This document shows positions 24,410-34,751 of a DNA stretch of 64,000 nucleotides, piece by piece. Numbering within the stretch: position 1 is the stretch's first letter; every line of letters begins with the position of its first letter. The stretch lies in assembly GCA_000320605.2 (NCBI GenBank), contig KB445791.1, forward strand, positions 1,630,302 through 1,694,301, in the 5' to 3' direction. The position numbers and the translations under genes are program-made. The notes under the pieces were generated by a model. It had not been told where the DNA came from. It searched no databases and saw nothing but the letters and a program-made list of their open reading frames with translations. The DNA is from Gelatoporia subvermispora B (taxonomy: Eukaryota; Basidiomycota; Agaricomycetes; Polyporales; Gelatoporiaceae).

Positions 24410-25233
24410 ATGGTCGCCATCACGAACGGGAAACATCTACAAGCTCTGAGCAACCAGTCCAAGTCGTTAACGGATGAACAAACGTCGCCGGAACGCCTCC
24501 TTGAGGTAGCGAACTATGTTTTGCGCCAGGGTGTTGGCCTCGTCGACGACAGTTTGAGCTCTGACGAGCAGCTAAGTGTGACGTCGCAGTACATGCCTGG
24601 GTCGACAATCGGTTCGTCTGATACTTTACGCGTGCCATGATGTGTCTGCTGACGCGGGAAGCAGGTAAACACCTGAGGCACGCGAGGGACCACTTTGTGC
24701 TTCTCTTGCAATCTGTGTCCTCTGAAGGGGCTACTGTCCTTAATTACGATGTGAGGTTGCGCAATACTCCCATGGAGACCAGTCGCATCGCCGCAAGAGA
24801 GGCCCTGCTTGAAACTATGGCCGAGTTGGAGAAAGTGGTCCCGACAATGAACATGGAGGAATCCGTAACACTTCAAGCAATTACTCCATATCCTCAGCTT
24901 ATGCAAACGACGTTTGGGCGAGAGGTGAGTACTTACTGACTGCAAAACCGCCATTCACACAAGGCTCTCTCAAATAGCTGTGGTTTGCGGCACTTCATGC
25001 TATACATCATTGGTCCATGGTGAGATTTTCGACTCGCCTGCGTTCATGGCTCTGACATCCGTTCATAGGTCCGTGTCATCGCCGGAGAGTTGGTATGTAT
25101 AAGGCGTATCGTTTGCTGCTCTGTTTCTGACATTGCACCCGCGCACCCTTAGGGTATCAAGTTGGAAGATTCTTTTGGTTTTGCTCCCTCAACTCTGGTC
25201 CATAAAGCTCAGAACGAGCAAACGTCGTCATGA
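24410..25233 (+). CDS. DinB-like four-helix protein
   Basis: The start MVAITNGKHLQALSNQSKSL is at 24410. Later exons give VLRQGVGLVDDSL, then HLRHARDHFVLLLQS (near 24670), LNYDVRLRNTPMETSR (near 24740), TLQAITPYPQLMQTTFGRE and, after two short introns, LWFAALHAIHWSMVRVIAGE (near 24978-25090). The gene ends with a short tail at 25233. The histidines HxxxH in the second block and HxxH in LHAIHW are placed as expected for the metal site of DinB/YfiT-type proteins. Bacterial members include thiol-dependent transferases; the fungal proteins are uncharacterised as far as I know. A substrate cannot be read from the sequence. No other gene in the neighbourhood hints at a pathway. Confidence 0.7.
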
Positions 25234-25828
25234 CGAACCTTGGCCACATCGGCTGCACGTTTAGTTCACCATTCCCCTTCGCTCTCGCTCGCTTTCATTC
25301 GCACGGATGTATCACTAATATGTCGCGTCTTGATATCTAATTGTTTGTTGACGATGATGTGTCGGTGGGCAACCATGGCCAGCCACTCAGGACGAGGTTA
25401 TGGCAAGATCCTGCTCGGTGATCTGAGGCTCTGAAAGAGGAGAGGAATATTTAATGGTATGATGCTGCTCGGGTTGGCCTCAACGCGCGATAACTACGTA
25501 GTAGGGTGGGGTGACAGACCGAGCCTCGAGGTGGCCTGGTCTCCGGAAGGTTTCCCTCTGAGCACTAAGAAGTAAGAAATATCTCGAGTCTGTGGTATGG
25601 ATTAACCTGCACGAGAAAGTAATGTTGTCTCAGCCTTGAGAACATGGAATGCGAAGGGTCCACAGAATAAATATGTATGCGGCCCGTGCGGGCGAGGCGG
25701 CAGCTGCACCGGCAAGCCTGTGTGAGCCAGTGGCAGAGTGCGGACCAGCACGTGGCGGGGCGGCTACAACTCCCGAATCCTTCAAGTGCATCTCTCAACC
25801 AGGTGTTTCTGCGCCTCAGTTGACCATC
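25234..25828. promoter_or_regulatory. Intergenic region upstream of the Rpd3 gene
   Basis: About 595 bp between the DinB-like stop and the deacetylase start. The 3' UTR of one and the promoter of the other should be here. A TATA-like run (AATAAATATG) lies near 25666. No other feature was seen. Confidence 0.4.
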
Positions 25829-28099
25829 ATGGCTCCCGAAATGATCCCAGTAGATGGGGAGTCTAGCAAGAAGCGGGTGGTATGTCCTCAGTTATTTTTC
25901 CTTGTTGGCATCCATTCAGAGTTTCTCCGCGTGAATGTAGTGCTATTTCTTCGATTCTGATGTTAGTGGGTTCCACTATGGGCCCGGCCATCCGTATGTT
26001 ACACCTCCATAAAAAGTCCATCTCTCTCAAGAATTGCTGTGACGACCTTCTAGTATGAAACCAACGCGTATACGGATGTGCCACTCCCTGGTCATGAACT
26101 ATGGGCTCTACAAGCGCATGGAGATATTCGTGAGTAACTTTCGGGCGCCCCTTGCTCCTGAGACCAATGCTAATGTGCTCGACAGCGCGCGAAACCTGCC
26201 ACAAAGCGGGAAATGACACAATTTCACTCTGACGAATATGTTGACTTCCTAAGCCGCATCACTCCCCTCAACATGAACTCCTACATGAAGGAGCAACATA
26301 AATGTGACATTGAATCTACCCGTCGCTGAGACCCGAATTCTTTAGCGCTGACATGTGTCTCGGCCGATACCAGACAACGTAGGAGACGATTGCCCCGTCT
26401 TCGATGGCCTCTTCGAATACTGCTCCATCTCAGCAGGTGGATCTATGGGTCAGTAGGATGACCGGCTGATTGAGCTTATACTGACTCTCATATATACCGC
26501 CTGAAGAGGGTGCCGCCAGACTGAGTCGCGACAAATGTGACATAGCGGTCAATTGGGCAGGTGGTCTTCACCACGCAAAAAAGAGCGAAGCAAGTGGCTT
26601 CTGCTATGTGAACGGTAAGAACTCTCGCCGAGGCGTCTCGCGATGTACTATAGCTGACTATTACTAGATATCGTGCTGGGGATCTTGGAGCTTCTGCGGT
26701 AAGTTTGACTGACGGCCTGCTGTGACTTATTCTGACCCACTTTTAGATATCATCAGCGCGTCTTATATATTGATATTGATGTCCATCATGGCGATGGCGT
26801 CGAAGAAGCCTTCTACACAACGGATCGTGTAATGACAGTGAGCTTCCATAAGTACGGAGAGTTCTTCCCTGGTACGGGAGAGCTTCGGGTCAGTAAGACT
26901 TCTGGTAGCCCTGCGATCCGGTTCTAAAAGCGATACTTGCACAGGACGTGGGTATTGCAAAAGGCAAATACTATGCTCTGAACTTCCCATTGCGGGATGG
27001 TATAACAGATGAGAGCTACAAAAGCGTGTTTGAGCCCGTATGTTGATGCCATGTCGCTGGGAAATTTTATTGACGATTTTCACAGGTCATCCAGCAGGTT
27101 ATGGAGTCTTATGACCCAGGAGCTATTGTTCTGCAATGTGGAACAGACTCAGTCTCGGGAGACAAACTCGGCTGTTTCAATCTCTCCATGAGAGGTCACG
27201 CCAACTGCGTGAAGTTCGTGAAATCCTTCAACAAACCCTTACTACTTCTCGGTGGAGGTGGCTACACCATGCGCAATGTTAGCCGATGCTGGGCATATGA
27301 AACAGGCTTGGCAGCTGGTGTTGAACTCGGCTCAGGTATGTGGTCTGCTAGACGTTGTACGGGTAAAAGTAAAGAGCCTCGCCCGTCAGAGATTCCCATG
27401 AACGAGTACTATGAGTACTTTGGCCCGGACTACGAGCTAGACGTCAAGTCCTCAAACATGGAAGATATGAACACTCCTGGATATCTGGATCGCGTGAAGA
27501 ACATTGTCCTTGAGCACCTGAGACAGGTGGGGGGCCCTCCTAGTGTTCAAATGACAGGTATGCGCATGGCAGAGCCTGAACGCAATGTATACGACTTATG
27601 GGTGCCTCTAGATATTCCGAGAGTTCCTATCGATGAGCTGATGGACGATCCGGATGCTGACGAAGATCTTATCCCAACGAATGAGCGACGTCCACAGCGA
27701 TTGCTGGACTCTCGCCGACAGGCAGATGGCGAGCTGTCTGATTCGGACGATGAGGGTGAGGGCGGCAGACGAAATCATGCAAGTCATAAAGATCGTGATA
27801 GCATGCCACTTGCGGGTCGGAAGTTTGGTGCAGCGGTTGGCATCATGAGTACGGGCTCGACGCATGGTGTTGGTCCTAGCGTGGCCACAGTTGCTCCGCC
27901 CGTCGCAACACACCCGTCGGCTGCTCCTTCAAACCCGGAGTCCTCCAATCAGTCGGACATGGACATTGATGACGGGACATCTGTTGCACCTTCCGCGCGT
28001 GCTGACTCAAAGGAGGGCTCCCGGACCAGCCCTGCGGCGAATGGTATGGACGTCGACCAACCGGCAGCCCCGCCACCCGCCACCACCGACGCAAGCTAG
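25829..28099 (+). CDS. RPD3: Class I histone deacetylase, Rpd3 type
   Basis: Start [17 protein letters not shown] at 25829. Joined exons give [40 protein letters not shown], the active-site block [20 protein letters not shown] (tandem His) and [19 protein letters not shown] (zinc-binding Asp and His). These are followed by [38 protein letters not shown] and [20 protein letters not shown]. The GTGELR form points to Rpd3 rather than Hos2. The C-terminal 150 residues are acidic and Ser/Pro-rich, as in other Rpd3 proteins. About nine introns lie in the 5' two thirds. One of them, 27336-27389, is 54 nt long with no in-frame stop, so retention would silently add 18 residues before [12 protein letters not shown]. 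The protein deacetylates histones in Rpd3L/S-type complexes (family knowledge). Confidence 0.95.
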
Positions 28100-28401
28100 T
28101 TTCGGGTTCTCTTGTTGTAGAATTTGTATTCGTGAGGGCTGTATATTATGATAATACCTTGTAACCATACGCACCGCCCGCTGTACCTCGGCGCTCGCGA
28201 TATTGGCAGCGAACCTCGGTCCTCGCCGACGCGGCCATGGCCAGACGCGCCCTCATGTGATAAGCGCGACCTACCACTGCATATCACTAAGCGCTGGGTG
28301 GCTGAGATTCGTCAGCCAGCGGGGTCTCCTCCGCCACCAACTCGAGTGGCTTTGTCGACAAATATAACATTGAACTTGATATCCTACTCTGTCTGCGAAA
28401 G
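28100..28401. promoter_or_regulatory. Intergenic, Rpd3 to XPA
   Basis: About 300 bp between two plus-strand genes, holding the Rpd3 3' UTR and XPA promoter. Nothing further recognised. Confidence 0.45.
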
Positions 28402-29571
28402 ATGTCTGAAGCAAGTACGAGCGCACGCCCAAGCACACCTCCTCCCAGACCTCCCGCAGGTCTTGATTTGACCCCGGAGCAAGTCAAACGGGTAGAGCTC
28501 AACCGCCTGAAAGGTTTGACATACTCATTTCATACCTGACGGCCGTTGCTCACAAAGCGATGAGTATAGCAAAGCTCAGGCAGCGAGAGAAAGAGCAAGA
28601 AGCATCAGGCTCGTCAACTCCTAATTCGAACAACAAGCGGCCACTTGCTGTCATCCCTGCGACATCCAACTCTCCGACTGCGCCAAAGCCTCCACCAAAG
28701 CTACAGCGTGACTCCCGTCTGGGCAAGTATTTTGAGTATGATCTGTCCAAGATGGTCAATTCCAAGGGCGGCTTCCTCGTCGAGGATGACAACGACACGA
28801 ATGCGGAACTCAGAGCGAAGGAGAAAGAACGTGAACGTGAAAGAACTTTGCAGAGTCTAGCACCACGTCAGTATCATTCGTACTTCAGGACTAGTCTTGT
28901 CTCTCAATGGGGGTTAGCCATTTTCCTCGATCCCAAGCTGAACTCGAAATGTAATGAATGCCAGTCGCTGGACATAGACCCAACGTACAAGAAGGTCTTT
29001 GGTTGTCTGGTCTGCAACAAATGCAAAAACGAGAAACCCGAGAAATATAGCCTCCTCACCAAGACTGAGTGTAAAGAGGTAGGTGGTCTGCCAGGGATGT
29101 CTCTCGTGCAGTTGATGAACCCTGCGTTTCAGGACTATTTGCTGACAGATGGTGTGCCCTGGTTACAGCCTCCTAAGTTATAGCGGCTCACTAACCTTCG
29201 CCCCAGCGGAACTGAGAGACCAGGAGCTCATGCCGCACTTACTCAAGGCGAACCCACACAAATCAACTTTCGCGAACATGATGCTCTTTTTGCGATGCCA
29301 AGTGGAAGACTTCGCATGGAAGAAGTGGGGCACGCCAGAAGCACTCGACACGGAATATGAGCGCAGGGTCACAGAGAAGAAAAAGAAGAAGCACAAAAAA
29401 TACGAACAGGGTTTGAGGGAGCTGCGCCGGCGAACTCGAGAAACCGTGTGGCAGAAGCGGAAAGATCAAGAACATAAACACGTGTTCGGGGTGGTAGAGA
29501 AGGACAGCAGCGGCGTCGGAAAGCAAGTCTGTCATGAATGCGGGTTTACCATAGATGTCGAGGAGTTTTAG
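28402..29571 (+). CDS. RAD14: Nucleotide-excision repair protein XPA / Rad14
   Basis: XPA/Rad14 binds damaged DNA and organises the excision-repair complex. The start MSEASTSARPSTPPPRPPAG is at 28402. The second exon begins with IAKLRQREKEQEASG. The zinc-finger region reads KCNECQSLDIDPTYKKVFGC then LVCNKCKNEKPEKYSLLTKT, a C-x2-C ... C-x2-C arrangement near 28950-29030. A 19-nt exon at 29133-29151 encodes DYLLTD, joining to AELRDQELMPHLLKANPHKS, the core XPA DNA-binding fold. The C-terminus is very basic (TEKKKKKHKKYEQGLRELRR) and ends with VCHECGFTIDVEEF. The downstream 19-nt exon explains why the frame appears broken near 29080-29200. All family blocks are present and uninterrupted once introns are removed. 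Confidence 0.92.
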
Positions 29572-29865
29572 TAATGTATATTATTCCTGTCTTTCATGTC
29601 GTTGTGTATTAGATGTCGGAGACAGCCTTCGCTCTCGCACCTTGTACTCGATGCATGTGTGGTGGTAGACCTCGGGCATGATTGGCGGTTGCCGAAATCG
29701 TGAAACGCGCGCCGTTCGCTCTGACCGGTGTTCACTTGGCCGTTCACCCTGACGCCGGATTATAATGATTTAACACACCCCACCATATTTCAGAGTGATT
29801 GCGCTTCAGTGCTTCGCCGTTGACGTTGACATTCTAGTCTCTTCCTGGACGTGCCGTTACTGAAG

Positions 29866-31314
29866 ATGGTCGAACTTGAGAACAAGCAGGTCGAGCACGA
29901 GCTCATCTCCACATCCCTAGAAGTCGAGAAGTTAGAGGCAAACCTCTTCCGCTCGAAGTCGCTCTGGATTCCTATTCGTGCTAGGGGTGTCTTTGGTGGT
30001 CAGGTCATCTCACAAGCCTTGGTCTCTGCTACGGAATGTGTAGATCCAGCGTACGCGTTGCATGTGAGTAGTCCTCCGTATGGCGTCAGACTTGCTTGAT
30101 TCTGAGGTCTTTCACAGTCTATGCACGTAAGTTCTGGCATAGTCGAAACTACTTTAGCTCTCTAACCCACATCCCAGTGCTACTTCCTGCTGAGCGCATC
30201 GCCGGCAATCCCCATTGTGTATCATGTCGACCGGGTACGTGACGGTCGGTCTTATGTCACCCGTGCAGTCCGCGCAGTCCAGAATGGGCGGACAGTGTTC
30301 ATTGCAATGTGCTCCTTCCAACGCCCTGAGCCGAGACAACCTTCATACCAAACTCCTATGCCCGCTGTTCAAGGCCCGGAGCAGTGTGACGATGTTGAGG
30401 TGTACTACGAAAAGATCCTGATGAGTCCAGTAGAAGTGGATTCTAGGATCAAGGAGTATGCGCTGGAATACGTCCAGGTTCGTCGCATATCATTATATAT
30501 GCCCCTCTAGGCTAATGTTGGGCGCATGGCTATATCAAGGAGCGAAAAAAGAGTCCTATCGCCATCAAGACGGCTGGCATCATCTCTGAGGACGGGATGA
30601 AGACACATATGTACTGGTTCAAGGCTCGAAATGTACCCAAGTTTGACTCTCCCGCCAAGGAAGCCGCGTATCAGAAGGTTCGAACAATCGCAAGAATATG
30701 CTTCCAACCCCAATGACGAATGTTGTGTTGCAGTGTATTCTCAGCTATATCTCTGATTCGCATTTGTACGTCCCTAGATTCGGCTTCATCTGAACTATTC
30801 TGACATACCATGAAGCCTTGTCGTCGCTCGTCGAACTCTTGGACTTGACAGCTTTGCAAAGGGTGCTCAGCGTCTGGCTATGCTGGTGAGCAATGTATGC
30901 CTTCCGGCGGGAAATCCTGATTAATATCCTGTTAGACGACTTTGGATCATACTATTTGGTTCTACGAGTGAGCGCACTAATGGCGTCGTATCCAGCCCGC
31001 GTGCTAATAGAATGACTATGAAGTGATTCGTTCGATTGCGGAGACTGGCTCCTATATGTTGTGAGTTATCTCAAGTCTCAACTTCATTTTCGATTACGAA
31101 ACTCATGGCCAGATTTCTACACCACGCGCAGGTGGCGGTCGCGGTGTCGTACACGGTCGCGTGAGTCCTTTCATGATTTCATATATGCTAATAATCACAA
31201 TCGTCGAAGATGTACACCCGTACAGGGACATTGGTCGCCGTCACATCGCAAGAGGGTGTCATCCGGGCGCATCTCTTGGACCCGTCAGGTACGACTGAGA
31301 GGTCCAAGTTGTGA
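29866..31314 (+). CDS. TES1: Peroxisomal acyl-CoA thioesterase (TesB/ACOT8 type)
   Basis: The enzyme hydrolyses acyl-CoA to free acid and CoA in peroxisomes. The first true ATG is at 29866 (MVELENKQVEHELISTSLEV). The first hot-dog half includes LWIPIRARGVFGGQVISQAL. The next residues, SMH, come from a 9-nt exon at 30118-30126, followed by CYFLLSASPAIPIVYHVDRV and TRAVRAVQNGRTVFIAMCSF. Later short exons give CILSYISDSHF, SFAKGAQRLAML, LDHTIWFYD and DCGDWLLYV. The last two exons give AGGGRGVVHGR and MYTRTGTLVAVTSQEGVIRA. The protein ends in Ser-Lys-Leu just before the TGA at 31312-31314, a classic type 1 peroxisomal targeting signal. At least nine introns occur in 1.4 kb. Confidence 0.93.
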
Positions 31315-31700
31315 GATATGCAGCAGTTGTGGGACCAGCGATTATCGCCTTTACGCGGTTGTAGGCGGCGCACGTGGATTTATCTGTACTCGCATATATA
31401 ATAGAACAACGCACGGAGCACATGGCATTGCATATGTTGCATGTAAGCTGATGAGCAGGGAGACATGACAGAATCCTAAATGAGCTCCCAAATTCTTCGT
31501 TCTGGAGGTGATCTCGGCCCAACATCTAAGTCTTGCGCAAGGAACGGGACAGATGAGGCAATCAGGCGATTGCATTAGAATACACTACCCGCAGTCGAGT
31601 CCTACGAGCGTGACAGAAAGCAAGCGAGAAGAGCGATGTGGCCATGGCGAGTGCGACGCTACTGCAATAGGAGACGCGAGTGATATACGACAGAGAACGC
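31315..31700. other. Convergent 3' intergenic region
   Basis: About 385 bp between the thioesterase stop and the RPS27 stop. It should carry two 3' UTRs; no gene or repeat was recognised. Confidence 0.5.
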
Positions 31701-32166
31701 TTAGTTCTTTCGGCGGAAAGAGGATCCTGTGGATATAGATATCAGGTGGAGACCCTCCTTGGTCACACGTGGGTAGGACTTACCCTCGGTGAGTCTCGCC
31801 TTACCACCAGTGGGCTGGCAGAGGACGCTCGCGCAAGCACCGCAAAGGACGACAGTCTGCGCGTGCGAGAAGACAGTGGTGATGGCGAAGCAGCCTGTTA
31901 CATACGTAGGGACTTAGTATAACCATCCCTGAACATATACAATTCGTTTCAACGCACCAGGGCACTTCACATCCATGAAGTACGAGTTGGGGGACTGCAC
32001 AAGACGCTTGAGCTTGTGGCTGCGCTTTTCGGCCTCAAGGGAGGGGTTGAGGAGGTCGACGGCGAGAGTCTATATGCGATGTACGTTGCGGGCGACAGAG
32101 GGCGGGCCAGTAAGTCAAACCGTCAGCATTTCTTTCCCCAGACAAGCAGAGGTTCCCACTCGCCAT
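31701..32166 (-). CDS. RPS27: 40S ribosomal protein S27
   Basis: Small zinc-ribbon protein of the 40S subunit. Proposed exons: 32166-32164 (ATG only), 32069-31958, 31894-31784 and 31726-31701, giving 83 residues, the usual length for S27. The joined protein begins [21 protein letters not shown], has [12 protein letters not shown] and [20 protein letters not shown] (the two CxxC pairs that bind zinc), and ends EGSSFRRKN. The first intron needs a GC donor (ATG followed by GCGAGT) with a normal AG acceptor, because no GT donor follows the start codon and an in-frame TAG sits just before exon 2. The other two introns are ordinary GT-AG. Confidence 0.93.
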
Positions 32167-33764
32167 TTTGAAGAGTTTGCGGGCTTGAGGGGAACGTCGG
32201 CGGCGTACGGGAGGCTCTTGCTTTTTGGCGACGCGGAGGGCCGACTTGCGTGGATGGCGACGGGTAATAAGGTTTTGAAATGAGGGTCGGAAGTTGTATC
32301 GGGGAACGAAAAATTGAGCGCCGAGTGGCGGCTCGGTGGCGGCTCAGTCATCCTCAGTCACTCACTTCTCACATGCTCAGGCTGGGAGTTCCAGCGGGGT
32401 AGAGCGGTACCGATGCCCACTCTGCTCACAATCGTCACTTTGTGATTTGACTCATCTTGGGCTGCGCTTTGGCTGTGCTGGCAATCTTTTTGCATCTCGG
32501 AGGGGTGTGCCGTCTACCCAGACCACAAGATTTCTCGATCGTGTTTTCACCCCTTGGTTCTCTGTATATACCGAATAGCTGGAGCCGAACTACATCAACA
32601 CGAATCATATCATCCAAAGAGTTTGCCTTGTTCCAGCCGGCAATCCTGAAGGAAAATATTGCAGGACATCTGAATCTTACTTTTGTTCCATACGACGTAT
32701 GACACCTGCTGTTTTCTCCGGAGTTCGTCCTTACGAATCCATCCATGCGCTGTTTGTGTTTACGCAACACATTCTCCTCGGTCTAGAGAGCGGCGGGCTG
32801 CAGTCTGCTAGATAATTCCGCCAATGTACGCGTACGCATCAGTTAACGTTAACGTGAGCAGAAGGACGACTAGCACGATCCCGCGTCAGTTCTTGTATTC
32901 TGGCCGACCGCCGGTACGCAAACACCTTGAAATTGTCCAAGCATCCTCATCAGACGAACCTTATTGTATGCGCAGTGATGCGGTGCAGCAAAATGAATTG
33001 CTGCGATATAGCAGCTTCCCGGTGACTGTCGTGAGATAACACTGCGTTCCTTCGAGGAGAGAATTGACCAAGAAAGGAAGCGAGAGGACGTCGCTACGTA
33101 CAAACCAAGCTGACAGGGAGACTCGTCGTGTGTACAAATTGCGTACTCGTACAAATCGAGCGCAAGGTCAATTGTTGTCTGCAGGGGTGCTCCCTAAACG
33201 CTCACGGATATCGCGATCACGTGGTGATGAAACCGAGAAGGTGAGCGGTCCTTGTCTCCCGAAATGGCAAGTGTTGAATATTGCTTTTGTCTGCTCGCCT
33301 TTCTTTTGTCCTCGCCTTCGCTACGCGACGTACAATATCGTTTCCTAGCCGCGACCATTGTGTATTTGGGTTTCCTGTCATGGTCTGGCTGTATAAGTAT
33401 CAGGTTGCTCCCGCCTCATTTCCTCACCCCGGACTTGGTTCCAGTCGTCACTCGCCTTTCCGACTCCGTCGTTTCAGATCAGTCTCTTAGGTGAGCATAC
33501 ATTCCAGTATATCTCAGAAGTGCAGCACGCTTACGTATCTACTTTCAGACTTTTTATTTTCTGTTGCATCCACCGGCTACACGTTCAACGACCACATCCT
33601 CCGTCGCATCCACGTTATCGCATCCGCATCCGCACTTAGCTTCAGCGCGCTCACTCCGCAAATCATATCGCAGGTCGATACACGCTTCAGACTGCAGATT
33701 GACACCGTTCTCTAATCGTCAACTACATCCACTCACTTAATACACCCACTCATTCGTATCCATA
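32167..33764. promoter_or_regulatory. Long divergent region RPS27 / BTG, with TATA box and likely 5' UTR intron
   Basis: About 1.6 kb between outward-facing starts. On the plus strand a TATAAGTA at 33392-33399 is followed by pyrimidine-rich sequence. A likely 5' UTR intron (GTGAGCAT near 33491 to CAG near 33520) then lies upstream of the BTG start. Small ORFs here (for example 33252-33494) lack recognisable domains and are better read as leader or noise. Confidence 0.45.
33392..33399 (+). promoter_or_regulatory. TATA-like box upstream of the BTG gene
   Basis: TATAAGTA, 366 bp upstream of the ATG. It is followed by a CT-rich leader and a GT-AG pair that would form a 5' UTR intron, so the distance to the ATG is plausible. 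Confidence 0.4.
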
Positions 33765-34751
33765 ATGGCCGCTTCTATCGCCGTCGCGTCTGGTTCCCTC
33801 TCCGCCACCCTCGCTCATGCTATCACGTACCTCACCCGCTCGCTCGTCACTCGTCACTCCGCCACGACCATTATCAAGCTCCAGCTTGCGCTTGAGGCGA
33901 ACCTCACTGCCCAGTTTGCCTCTTCGTGGTTTCCGAGTGAGCCCCTGCGTGGCTCGGGCCGCCGTTGCCTGACGCTCTCTCCTACCTGCGCTCCGCCTCG
34001 CGCGATCTACAACGCTTGCAAGTCCGCGAACGTGGATTGGCAGCAGTGGATCAGCGCCCTTGGCGGTCTGGAGTTTGACATGTTCATTGACCCTGGCTGT
34101 GTCTCTGTCCGCTTCGGCAACTGGGAGGGTGGCAAGGTCAGCCAGTTCTTCACGGTCTGGTCGGAGGAGCTCGAGGTCGAGTCCGCGAAGGTGGTCAAGG
34201 CTGCGCCGGCCCCACTCCGCAAGACCCTTGCACAGCAGCTCATCGAGGACGACGAGGATGAGGATGAGCAACTCTTCGCCATGCTCGCAGACGAAGTGCG
34301 CGAGCCGACTTGGCTGACTCCCATCATCAGCCAGTTCCCCAATGTGCCGACGCCGCCACGCTCCTCGTCATCGTCTCCTGTCTCCATCAAGTCCACCTTG
34401 TCCCACCATTCCCGCTCCAGCTCGTCCAGCTCCAGCTCCGGCTTCTCGTTCTCCTCTTGCGACAGCTCCGACTCGTATAGCTCCGCCACCACGGTTTCGC
34501 AGTCTTCGCGCTCTGTGTCTCTCGCTGACGAGAAGCCCCAGGCTCGCATGTCTCGCCGCGAGCGGGCTCGTCAGTCGCGCGTCTTCATCGATGTTACCAA
34601 GAAGGAGGTGACGAATTACGACGGTGGCAAGACCACTGTTCTGACGGGTGGTGTCATGCTTGGTGGTGCGGTGCGGGCCAACAAGAGCAAGCCTGTCGCG
34701 CACAAGAAGACGAACAGCGCGAGCACGAACTGGCGCTCCCCGCGCGTTTAA
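33765..34751 (+). CDS. BTG/Tob (anti-proliferative) domain protein
   Basis: A single uninterrupted ORF of 328 residues, unusual here because most neighbours have many introns. Residues 25-125 match the BTG/Tob domain: helix ATTIIKLQLALEANLTAQFA, then the box A-like WFPSEPLRGSGRRCLTLS and the box B-like MFIDPGCVSVRFGNWEGG. In animals this domain contacts the Caf1 deadenylase and slows proliferation by promoting mRNA decay; fungal members are little studied. The C-terminal half is disordered: an acidic run (EDDEDEDEQLFAML), a long poly-Ser stretch (near 34420-34450) and a basic end (KSKPVAHKKTN). Codon choice is strongly C-ending (GTC, CTC, ACC, TCC), suggesting high expression (inference). The start is the ATG in a context TAATGG at 33765. 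Confidence 0.8.
   Translation: MAASIAVASGSLSATLAHAITYLTRSLVTRHSATTIIKLQLALEANLTAQFASSWFPSEPLRGSGRRCLTLSPTCAPPRAIYNACKSANVDWQQWISALGGLEFDMFIDPGCVSVRFGNWEGGKVSQFFTVWSEELEVESAKVVKAAPAPLRKTLAQQLIEDDEDEDEQLFAMLADEVREPTWLTPIISQFPNVPTPPRSSSSSPVSIKSTLSHHSRSSSSSSSSGFSFSSCDSSDSYSSATTVSQSSRSVSLADEKPQARMSRRERARQSRVFIDVTKKEVTNYDGGKTTVLTGGVMLGGAVRANKSKPVAHKKTNSASTNWRSPRV

Noticed and set aside
33252..33494. Hydrophobic 80-codon ORF upstream of the BTG gene
   Set aside because: It overlaps the TATA box and the presumed leader; more likely part of the promoter and 5' UTR than a gene.
34007..34549. 180-codon frame antisense to the BTG gene
   Set aside because: A shadow of the codon bias of the real gene on the other strand; the acidic and serine runs mirror the sense strand.
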